NCBI GenBank assembly: GCA_040218145.1
Contig: JAVJQK010000051.1
Span: 32,821 to 96,820, forward strand
Direction of reading: 5' to 3'
Source: Sandaracinaceae bacterium
GTDB lineage: Bacteria; Myxococcota_A; Polyangia; Polyangiales; Sandaracinaceae
Length of the DNA: 64,000 nt
The notes beneath the pieces are model-generated. The model made no database searches and was not told where the DNA came from. It saw only the letters and a program-made list of their open reading frames with translations. The translations under genes and the position numbers were made by a program. How positions within the stretch are numbered: position 1 is the first letter of the stretch; the number at the start of each line of letters is the position of its first letter. Shown piece after piece: positions 56,959 to 64,000 of this stretch.

Positions 56959-58386
56959 ATGCCCGTAGGTGAGCCGAACATCATCGCGTTCCTGGCGCTC
57001 CTCCTCTGGGCGCCGGTGACCGCGTTCGTCTTCTGGCGCTTCAAGGCGCCGATGGCGACGATGATCTGTCTGCTGGGCGGCGCGATGTTCCTCCCCGAGC
57101 AGACCGCGATCGATCCGCCGCTGCTGCCGCCGATCGACAAGGAGTCGGTGGCCGCCTTCTGCTGCCTCATCGGGTGCTTGCTCACGGACCGGCGCCGCCT
57201 GGCCGACGCGAAGCCCCTGCGCGGCATCGATCTGCTCTTCGTCCTGGTGCTCCTCGGCAACGTCGGCACGGCGCTCACGAACGGGGACCGCCTGATCACC
57301 GGGCCCATCGTGCGCGAGAACCTCGTCCTCTACGACGCGCTGGCGCTGGGCATCAAGGACACCCTGTCGCTCTACCTCCCGTTCTTCCTCGCGCGCGCGA
57401 TGCTGCGCACGTCCAAGGACCTGAAGGACCTGATGCGGGTGCTCGTCACCTGCGGCCTGATCTACAGCTTCCTCGCGCTGATCGAGATCCGTCTGAGCCC
57501 TCAGCTCCACAACTGGCTGTACGGGTTCCACCAGATGGACTTCAGCATGACGATGCGCTTCGGCGGCTATCGGCCGATGATCTTCATGCTCACCGGGCTC
57601 GCCACCGCGATGTTCATCCTGAGCACCGCGCTCGCCGCCGCCGCGCGCTGGCGGGCCGGCATGAGCAAGCCCTGGGCGACGCTCTGGCTCTCGCTCATCC
57701 TGCTCCTCTGCAAGAGCACGGGCGCGATCATCTACGGAGTGTTCGTCATCCCGCTCGTCGCGTGGGTGAAGAAGCCGCGCATGTGGCTGCCCGTCGGGCT
57801 GGCGCTCATGGTGCTGTTCTTCCCGCTGCTGCGCGGCACCGACATCTTCCCCACCGACACCCTCGTGCAGTGGGCGCACAACATCTCCGAGGAGCGCGCG
57901 CTCTCGCTCTGGTTCCGCTTCGACCAGGAGGACCAGCTCCTCGAGCGCGCCCGAGAGCGCATGATCTTCGGCTGGGGGACCTACAGCCGCAACCGCGTCT
58001 ACCACCCGGAGACGGGCGAGGACCTGTCCATCACCGACGGCGACTGGATGATTCAGTTCGGGACGCGCGGTGTGGTGGGCTTCGTCGGCCTCTACGGGCT
58101 CCTCGTGGTGGCCGTGATCGTCGCGTGGCGGCGCCTCAAACGCATCCCCGATCGCCGCGAGCGGATCCTGCTCTCGGCCCTGGCGCTGATCAGCAGCCTC
58201 CAGACCGTGGACCTCTTGCCCAACGGGCTGTTCCACTACCTGCCGTTCTTCTTCGCCGGGGCGCTGGCGGGCCTGGCGGAGGGGCTGGCCCAGCGCGCCG
58301 ACCGGGAGCGCAAGCGGAGGCGGCGCGAGCGGGCAGCCATGGGCCGTGAGAAGCGCACCTCTCTCCAGATGAGGGCCGTCCGCTGA
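56959..58386 (+). CDS. O-antigen polymerase/ligase-like membrane protein
   Basis: 475 aa with 10-12 membrane helices and a large periplasmic loop (about 325-365; EDQLLERARERMIFGWGTYSRNRVYHPETGEDLSITDGDWM written in two parts by the eye). Such loops with a conserved charged patch (FGWG...D) occur in Wzy polymerases and WaaL ligases. Substrate is inferred from neighbours that make dTDP-rhamnose and flip oligosaccharides. Cannot be separated into Wzy or WaaL from sequence alone. Confidence 0.75.
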   Translation: MPVGEPNIIAFLALLLWAPVTAFVFWRFKAPMATMICLLGGAMFLPEQTAIDPPLLPPIDKESVAAFCCLIGCLLTDRRRLADAKPLRGIDLLFVLVLLGNVGTALTNGDRLITGPIVRENLVLYDALALGIKDTLSLYLPFFLARAMLRTSKDLKDLMRVLVTCGLIYSFLALIEIRLSPQLHNWLYGFHQMDFSMTMRFGGYRPMIFMLTGLATAMFILSTALAAAARWRAGMSKPWATLWLSLILLLCKSTGAIIYGVFVIPLVAWVKKPRMWLPVGLALMVLFFPLLRGTDIFPTDTLVQWAHNISEERALSLWFRFDQEDQLLERARERMIFGWGTYSRNRVYHPETGEDLSITDGDWMIQFGTRGVVGFVGLYGLLVVAVIVAWRRLKRIPDRRERILLSALALISSLQTVDLLPNGLFHYLPFFFAGALAGLAEGLAQRADRERKRRRRERAAMGREKRTSLQMRAVR

Positions 58387-58429
58387 GGACGTTTCCCTTG
58401 AACGAAGGTCCCTGGCAGCTATCTGTCGG

Positions 58430-59698
58430 GTGACCGGACCCCCGAGGATGAGCGCAGTCAGCCCCACCACCCAGCCATCCGTGCCGGCGTCCGCCGAGCC
58501 GCCGCCGATCGAGCGGCGCTACCTCCTGCTGACGTTCATCCCGTACTACCTCGATGACGCCGGCGACGTGTGGCTGGACCAGCTCTGGCATCGCGACTTC
58601 GTCCAGCATCTGCGGTACCTGCCGAAGCTGACGCTCGCCGCGCCGCGCCTCCGGGCGGAGGACGGCCCCGACGATCTCGTGCGCGTGGAGCTCCCCGCGG
58701 GAGCCGAGCTCGAGCTCTGGCCGCTGCCGCACGTGCAGACCACGCTCTCCGCGGCCGCCCAGCTCCCGCTGACCGCGGCCCGGCTCTGGAGGGCGATCGG
58801 CGAGCACGACATCCTGCACTCCGGCGTCGCCGGCTGGCCCATCCCCATCGGCTGGGTCGGCAACGCGGTCGCGATGCTGCGCAAGCGGCCGTTCGTGCTG
58901 ATGGTCGAGTCGGCTCCGTGGCGGCCGAGCACGGGCGACGAGGGGGTCAAGGACCACGTGCGCGCCGCCATCACCGAGGCGCTCGCGCGCTTCTTCGTCC
59001 GGCGCGCGGACGTCGTCTTCTTCACCCAGCCGAGCTACGCCAGGACGCTGGCCAGGGAAGGGCAGCCCGGCGCGCACGTCACGCCGGCCACCTGGATCGA
59101 CGAGGCGGACATCCTCACGCGCGAGCTCGCCGAGGCCCGCTGGGCGGCGAAGGGAGACCGCGTGCGCCTGCTCTTCGCCGGCCGGCTCGTCGCGGCCAAG
59201 GGCGTGGATCTCTTGCTCGGCGCCATCCGTGACCTGCACGATCGCGGCGTCCGGGTCGACGTGGACATCATCGGGGACGGGCCCAGGCGAGCGCGCTGCG
59301 AGGCGGTCGCGGAGCAGGTCCCGGGCCTGCGCGTCCTCGACCCCGTGCCGTACGGCGCGCCGTTCTTCGAGCTGCTCGAGGGCTACCACGGCGTGCTGGT
59401 CCCGAGCCTCGGCGACGAGCAGCCGCGCATCGTCTTCGACGCCTACGCCCGCGCCGTCCCCGTGATCGCGTCCGACACCGACGGGCTGCGCCCGCACGTC
59501 GAGGAGGGGGAGACCGGCTGGCTCTTCGCGCGCGGGGATCGCGCCGCGCTCGCGGACGTGCTCGAGCGCGCGAGCCAGGGCGCGTCCACGCTCCGCCGCA
59601 TGGGTCTGCGGGCGCTCGCGGAGGCGCCCGGCTTCACCCACCGCGGCATGCACCTGTCGCGCTGGCGGATCCTGCACGGGCGCTTCGGGCGGCGCTGA
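58430..59698 (+). CDS. Glycosyltransferase, GT4-type
   Basis: 422 aa. The C-terminal nucleotide-binding domain is clear: RLLFAGRLVAAKGVDLLL, DVDIIGDGPRRARCEAVA, and VPSLGDEQPRIVFDAYARAVPVIASD with the donor-binding Glu/Asp pattern slightly altered (DEQPRI for EGFGL). The N-terminal domain is divergent. Start GTG 58430 is uncertain; ATG 58448 lies directly against GAGG. Probably adds a sugar to the surface repeat unit. Confidence 0.85.
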   Translation: MTGPPRMSAVSPTTQPSVPASAEPPPIERRYLLLTFIPYYLDDAGDVWLDQLWHRDFVQHLRYLPKLTLAAPRLRAEDGPDDLVRVELPAGAELELWPLPHVQTTLSAAAQLPLTAARLWRAIGEHDILHSGVAGWPIPIGWVGNAVAMLRKRPFVLMVESAPWRPSTGDEGVKDHVRAAITEALARFFVRRADVVFFTQPSYARTLAREGQPGAHVTPATWIDEADILTRELAEARWAAKGDRVRLLFAGRLVAAKGVDLLLGAIRDLHDRGVRVDVDIIGDGPRRARCEAVAEQVPGLRVLDPVPYGAPFFELLEGYHGVLVPSLGDEQPRIVFDAYARAVPVIASDTDGLRPHVEEGETGWLFARGDRAALADVLERASQGASTLRRMGLRALAEAPGFTHRGMHLSRWRILHGRFGRR

Positions 59699-59706
59699 CG
59701 TCCCCG

Positions 59707-59746
59707 AAAAGAGAAACGGCCGACCCGCGCGTAGCGGATCGGCCGT
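59707..59746 (-). terminator. Rho-independent terminator of the lipoprotein gene
   Basis: Hairpin with arms ACGGCCGA and TCGGCCGT, inner CCGC/GCGG, loop of five, followed on the minus strand by a T-rich tract (TTTCTCTTTT). Lies 21 bases after the stop of the gene at 59768. On the plus strand no T tract follows. Confidence 0.75.
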
Positions 59747-59767
59747 CGAGTCGAACGGGGCCTCGGC

Positions 59768-60385
59768 TCAGACGCCGGCGTCGGGTGCGGCGCCGCCGTC
59801 GGCGGGCGTGCCGCCGTCGGTGGTGGGCGCGGCCATCGGCACGCAGGAGCCCTCGCCGTCGCACTCTTCACCGTCGAAGCAGTCCGCGGCGGAGTTGCAG
59901 TCGCGGAAGCAGAGCGCGAGCTCCGCGTCGAGCGTGAAGCAGCGCGCGCCGGTGGGGCAGCCGCCGGTCGTGATGTAGGTGCTCGCGGGCGGGCACGCGT
60001 AGAGGCAGGTGCCCATGCTCGGGTCGTCCTCGTTGGCGACGCAGAAGGCCTGCGAGCCGTCGGCCATCATGCAGCCGGCCGCCCCGGGCGGGTCCATGCC
60101 GTCGGGCGTGCAGTCGCCGCCGATCTGGTTGGCCATCTGCGTCGAGCCGTAGAGGCCGCCATTGCAGCCGATGGTGCTCGTCGACATCTCCTGGGAGGCG
60201 GCGCAGCTGTCGTCCGACGGGACGCCGGAGTCGCGGGGCGTGGTCGTGCCCGAGTCGGCGGTGGGCGTGGTGCCCGAGTCGGTGGTGGGCGTGGTGCCCG
60301 AGTCGGTCGGTTCGGTGGGGGCGCTGTCACAGCCGACGGCGGTGAGGGCGACGCAAGCGCAGAGCGCGCTGAGGGTACGAGACAT
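59768..60385 (-). CDS. Cys-rich lipoprotein with Thr/Asp/Ser-Gly repeats
   Basis: 205 aa. AGGAGG ribosome-binding site, lipobox TAVGC (Cys19). The linker repeats TDSGTTPT-type units four times, then a Cys-rich domain (CMMADGSQAFC, CRFDCNSAADCFDGEEC-like pattern) ends in another Asp/Gly linker. Interrupts the polysaccharide locus and is followed by its own terminator, so it is a separate transcription unit. Function unknown. Confidence 0.8.
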   Translation of the reverse strand: MSRTLSALCACVALTAVGCDSAPTEPTDSGTTPTTDSGTTPTADSGTTTPRDSGVPSDDSCAASQEMSTSTIGCNGGLYGSTQMANQIGGDCTPDGMDPPGAAGCMMADGSQAFCVANEDDPSMGTCLYACPPASTYITTGGCPTGARCFTLDAELALCFRDCNSAADCFDGEECDGEGSCVPMAAPTTDGGTPADGGAAPDAGV

Positions 60386-60437
60386 CTGTTTTTCCTCCTG
60401 AAATCGGCGCGGACCCTGAACGCTCGTCACCGGTTGG

Positions 60438-62180
60438 TCAAGGTGTCGACGCACCTTCGTCGCGGAGGCGCTTGGGCTGGCGGAGCACGTACACGCGCTC
60501 GACCGCGGCCGGGAGCCAGGCGTCGACCTCGATCACCGCGACCGTCTCGTGGTCGTGCAGCGGGGCGAGCGCCACCGCGTACGGCGCCTTCGGGCGTGAG
60601 ACGAACTGGGCCTCGGGCGCGCGGTTGTCGACCTCGAAGCCGCCGCGGATCTGGTCTCGGCCCACGCCGCGCGTCTCGAGGAGCGCGACACCCTCCCACC
60701 GCGCGCGCTGCCACCCCATGTAGTCGTGCGTCGCGGCGACCGAATACGCGAAGGCGCCGACGAGCGCGGCGAGCGCGACCCAGCGCCCCGGGCCTCGCGC
60801 TTCGCGGGGCACGCACGCGGCCCACACCAGGGCGATGGCGAAGGGGAGCTGCAGCAGCAGGTAGCGGTCGAAGAACGCGCCGTAGACGATCGACGTGGGG
60901 GCGAACGAGATCGCGCCCGCGAGGAGCAGGAAGAGCCACGCCCAGGCGGGCACCTCGCCGACGCGCGGGACGCGGCTGCGGAGCCCGTCCCAGATCTGGC
61001 GCGGCAGCGCGCGGAGGGACTCGCCGTCGACGCGGAGCCCCGCGCGCTGGGCGCCCCGGACGAGCGCGTGCAGGAAGAAGCCCGCGCCGAGCCCGGCCAC
61101 GGTGGTGATCACGATGCCGATCTTGGGGGACGCCGGGCCGACGATCCCGGGCGCCGTCCGCGGGCCCATGCCGAGGTCCAGCCACACGTTCCCCGTCAGC
61201 GGCAGATCGAGCCCGTTGCCCGCGAGCAGGGCGCCCACGCAGGCGCCGAGGAGCGGCAGGATCCGCGAGAGCCGGCCGCGCTCGAGCGCGCGAAAGATCG
61301 TCGCGCTGAGCGGGAGCGTGAAGAGCCCGAGGTAGAGCAGCGACAACAGCGAGCGCCCGGCGGGGGCGCGCAGGCCGTGCCCTCGCGCGAGATCCCCGAG
61401 GGCCAGGGTCAGCTCTTCCGTTTTGTACGCGTAGAGGGTCGGGAGCCCGACCGTGGCCTCGATCACCTTCTGGTAGACGAGCAGCGCGCCGATGACGATC
61501 GCGGCGGGGACGAGCGCGTCCCGGAACCAGCGCGGCGAGCGAGGGCCGTGGCGCAGGAGGGAGACCAGCGTCCACGCCATCGGCAGCGCGATGCCGAGCT
61601 GTCGGTTGAGGGTCGCCCAGAGCGCCAGCAGGGTGGCGACCGCGAGCCAGCCGCGGCTCTCCTCCTGCTCGGCGCGCAGCCACGCCGCGCTCGCCGCGAT
61701 CACCACCGCGGTGAACGGCACGTCGGTCATGAACGAGAAGGCGAGCCCGAAGTAGAGCGGGTTGACCAGGAGCAGCGCGGCCCCGACGCCGGCCGCGAAG
61801 CGCGGGGCCTTCAGCTGGCGGAGCAGGGCGTACATCGCGAGCACGCCCAGCCAGCCGAGCACGAGCGTGGAGAGCCGCAGCGCGTCGTGGGAGAAGCCGG
61901 CCGGGGCCGCGAAGAGCCAACCCCAGAGCACGTGCGTGATCAGCGGCATGCTCTGCCAGTCGGTGAAGCGGAGGGCGCCCTCGTCGACCAGCGCGCGCAC
62001 GGCCGGCGCGTAGCCCCAGTCATCGTTGAGGGGGAAGTCGCCGTGGGGACCGACGAGGGCCACGCCGGCCCACCACGCCGCGGAGAGCGCCGCGAGCGCG
62101 GGCACGTCGGCGAAGCGGCTCGCCTTCACGGGCGGGCTCTCGGTCGCGGCGGGGTCCCCCATCAGAGCTGCGGACCCCAT
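60438..62180 (-). CDS. Polytopic membrane protein, GT39-like
   Basis: 580 aa with about 12 membrane helices and the PMT/ArnT-type first-loop motif (FPLNDDWGYAPAVRAL). Similar layout to the protein at 11367, though sequence identity is low by eye. Lies among glycan genes, so transfer of a sugar from a polyprenyl-linked donor is likely. ATG 62180; ATG 62162 is an alternative. Confidence 0.75.
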   Translation of the reverse strand: MGSAALMGDPAATESPPVKASRFADVPALAALSAAWWAGVALVGPHGDFPLNDDWGYAPAVRALVDEGALRFTDWQSMPLITHVLWGWLFAAPAGFSHDALRLSTLVLGWLGVLAMYALLRQLKAPRFAAGVGAALLLVNPLYFGLAFSFMTDVPFTAVVIAASAAWLRAEQEESRGWLAVATLLALWATLNRQLGIALPMAWTLVSLLRHGPRSPRWFRDALVPAAIVIGALLVYQKVIEATVGLPTLYAYKTEELTLALGDLARGHGLRAPAGRSLLSLLYLGLFTLPLSATIFRALERGRLSRILPLLGACVGALLAGNGLDLPLTGNVWLDLGMGPRTAPGIVGPASPKIGIVITTVAGLGAGFFLHALVRGAQRAGLRVDGESLRALPRQIWDGLRSRVPRVGEVPAWAWLFLLLAGAISFAPTSIVYGAFFDRYLLLQLPFAIALVWAACVPREARGPGRWVALAALVGAFAYSVAATHDYMGWQRARWEGVALLETRGVGRDQIRGGFEVDNRAPEAQFVSRPKAPYAVALAPLHDHETVAVIEVDAWLPAAVERVYVLRQPKRLRDEGASTP

Positions 62181-62267
62181 CACACGCGCGCGCTCGCCGG
62201 GCAACCCGCGCCCGTTTCACCGCGTCGCATCTTTCGCATTGCTGACCCCGCCCGTGGGACGTAGGTC

Positions 62268-63737
62268 ATGCGCCGCAACCCGATGACGGCTGACAAGGAA
62301 GAGGCGCCCTCGCTCAAGAAGCGCGCGGTGACCGGCACGCTCCTGAGCGTCGGCAACGTCGCGGGCATGCAGATCATCCGGCTGGCCGGCAACCTCATCA
62401 CGACGCGCCTCCTCTTCCCGGAGGCCTACGGTCTGATGGCGATGGTCCTGGTGCTCAACCAAGGCCTGCAGATGATCAGCGACGTCGGCATCCTGCCGTC
62501 GATCATCCAGCACGAGCGCGGGGACGAGCGCCGCTTCCTCGACACGGCGTGGACCATGTCGGTGATCCGCGGCGCGCTGCTCTCGCTCCTCGCGCTCTCG
62601 ATCGCGTGGCCGTACGCGGAGTTCTACGGCCAGCCCGAGCTGTTCCCGCTCGTGATCCTCGCGAGCACCCAGGGCTTCATCAGCGGGCTCGACTCCACGA
62701 AGCTCGCCACGCTGAACCGCAAGATCGAGCTCGGCCGGCTGGTCGCGGTCAACATCGGCGGGCAGCTCGTCGTGCTCGTGGTGATGGTCGTCTGGGCTTA
62801 CCTCAGCCCGACCGTCTGGGCCCTCGCCGTCGGCGCCGTGGCGGGCGACCTCGCCCGCATGGTGCTGAGCCACCTGGCGCTGCCGGGCAGGAACAACCGC
62901 TTCGCGTGGGACCCCGAGGCGGCGAAGGTGATCTTCGACTTCGGGAAGTGGATCTTCCTGTCGACCCTGGTGACCTACCTCGGCCTGCGCTTCGACATCA
63001 TGGCGCTGGGCAAGCTCGAGGAGATGGACGTCATCGGCATCTACAACATCGGCCAGAACCTCGCGGGGCTGCCGGTGCTGGTGACGGGTCAGATCGTCAT
63101 CTGGGTGCTCCTGCCCGCGCTGAGCGAGTCGTTCCGGGACGACCAGGACCGCTTCGGCGAGAACGTGCGCAAGGCGCGGCGCATCCTGAACGCGGCCGGC
63201 GTGCTGATGGTCGCCGCGACCGCCATCGGCGCGCCCGCGTTCTTCTACCTGCTCTACGACCCGCGCTACCACGGCGCGGGCTGGATGGTGCAGCTGCTGA
63301 TGGTCCCGGCGTGGTTCTTCTTCATGCAGGAGACCTCGATCCGGGTGCAGCTCGCGATGGGCGACTCACGCCACCAGATGTTCTCGAACGTCGCGAAGCT
63401 GGTCGGCACCGTGCCGGGCGCGCTCGTCGGGTTCTGGATCGCCGAGGTCCCGGGCCTGATCATCGGGCTCTCGCTCGGCTCCTTCATGGGCTACGGGACG
63501 GTCTGCTACGGCCTCAAGCAGAAGGGCATCCCGATCTTCGTGTCGGATCTGAAGTGGACCTTCCTCGGCCTCGCCATCTCCGTGCTCGGCGGCGCCACGC
63601 CCTGGATCGTCGGCCCCATGCTCGGCGTCGACGCGCAGCTCGCGAGCCTCGTCATCGGCCCGATCGTGCTCCTGCCCTACGCCCTCTACGCCGGCCGCCT
63701 GACGCTGCGCGCCATCCGCGCCCGCCCCCGCGGCTGA
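62268..63737 (+). CDS. Oligosaccharide flippase, Wzx-like
   Basis: 489 aa, 12-14 membrane helices, polysaccharide-biosynthesis/MVF superfamily. NLITTRLLFPEAYGLMAMVLV near residue 45-65 is the usual first-helix block of Wzx, and SDVGILPSIIQ is conserved. Translocates undecaprenyl-linked repeat units to the periplasm for the polymerase at 56959. Start ATG 62268; divergent from the GT39-like gene. Confidence 0.9.
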   Translation: MRRNPMTADKEEAPSLKKRAVTGTLLSVGNVAGMQIIRLAGNLITTRLLFPEAYGLMAMVLVLNQGLQMISDVGILPSIIQHERGDERRFLDTAWTMSVIRGALLSLLALSIAWPYAEFYGQPELFPLVILASTQGFISGLDSTKLATLNRKIELGRLVAVNIGGQLVVLVVMVVWAYLSPTVWALAVGAVAGDLARMVLSHLALPGRNNRFAWDPEAAKVIFDFGKWIFLSTLVTYLGLRFDIMALGKLEEMDVIGIYNIGQNLAGLPVLVTGQIVIWVLLPALSESFRDDQDRFGENVRKARRILNAAGVLMVAATAIGAPAFFYLLYDPRYHGAGWMVQLLMVPAWFFFMQETSIRVQLAMGDSRHQMFSNVAKLVGTVPGALVGFWIAEVPGLIIGLSLGSFMGYGTVCYGLKQKGIPIFVSDLKWTFLGLAISVLGGATPWIVGPMLGVDAQLASLVIGPIVLLPYALYAGRLTLRAIRARPRG

Positions 63738-63864
63738 CCCTTCGCGTCTGACCCCGCGTCCGCCGCCGCGTCCGCCGCCGCGTCCGCCAACCGCGTCCGC
63801 CGCCGCGTCCGCCACCGAGTCCGCCGCCGCGTCCGCCGCCGCGTCGGCTGCCGCACCGACCCGA

Positions 63865-64000
63865 TCCCGCTCCCGCTCCCGCTCCCGCTCCCGCTCCCGC
63901 TCCCGCTCCCGCTCCCGCTCCCGCTCCCGCTCCCGCTCCCGCTCCCGCTCCCGCTCCCGCTCCCGCTCCCGCTCCCGCTCCCGCTCCCGCTCCCGCTCCC
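63865..64000. repeat. (TCCCGC)n microsatellite, runs off right edge
   Basis: About 22.7 uninterrupted copies of the hexamer TCCCGC from 63865 to the last base of the window, so its full length is unknown. It is preceded (about 63755-63850) by degenerate CGTCCGCCG units. No gene start or conserved frame is visible in the 263 bases after the flippase gene. Confidence 0.95.

Overview
The window is about 70% GC, coding-dense and chromosomal in character. It carries many 'DAGP/DGG'-linker lipoproteins, MopE-like Asp/Cys repeats, a eukaryotic-type Ser/Thr kinase, an AgmX/PglI-like TonB-type protein and orphan thioredoxins. This suite suggests a myxobacterium (Myxococcota), most likely a Sandaracinaceae/Polyangiales-type organism; the assignment is inferred from gene content, since no rRNA or tRNA is present. 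I count about 57 protein genes, one truncated by the left edge, and no CRISPR array, no intact transposase and no prophage.

Layout. 1-1432: Gld-type ABC exporter (permease truncated at the left edge). 1673-7403: extensin-like peptidase, sterol-desaturase-like hydroxylase and a 1.2-kDa-residue MopE-like repeat lipoprotein. 7412-11359: a TetR-controlled operon (SDR, SDR, acetoacetate-decarboxylase-like) facing tetR plus a lipoprotein, with two matching palindromes in the shared promoter. 11367-14569: GT39-like membrane protein and fetAB-like exporter. 14591-14676: a REP-like hairpin element. 14695-18036: four-gene ABC operon, every junction a GTGA overlap, ending in a PP2C-like protein that has lost its metal ligands. 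18086-26903: TonB/AgmX-like protein, then DUF58, transglutaminase, MoxR and TPR genes, then a Gln-rich membrane protein. 26911-32396: Ser/Thr kinase, menB, a second crotonase, acyltransferase and hydrolase. 32387-37190: trypsin-like lipoprotein protease, HEVTH protein, a TA-flanked MITE-like element directly in front of prfC, and two hemerythrin-like genes. 37195-44820: two paralogous lipoproteins facing a five-gene unit of Cys-rich lipoprotein, TlpA thioredoxin, outer-membrane barrel, second TlpA thioredoxin and DUF3052 protein. 45073-53404: orphan Tat-type molybdenum hydroxylase subunit, SMR exporter, glycosyltransferase, quinone oxidoreductase/LysR pair and a DNRLRE lipoprotein. 53474-63737: surface-polysaccharide locus with rfbBACD, a Wzy-like polymerase, glycosyltransferase, GT39-like protein and Wzx-like flippase. 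The right edge runs out in a hexanucleotide microsatellite.

How the genes work together. The right-hand end makes dTDP-L-rhamnose and assembles a rhamnose-containing surface glycan. The 40.5-44.8 kb unit looks like a periplasmic thiol-redox module paired with an outer-membrane barrel whose only mature cysteines form two close pairs; it is the best candidate here for an undescribed system. The 14.7-18 kb ABC operon with a pseudo-PP2C is the second. No gene-free stretch exceeds about 265 bases.
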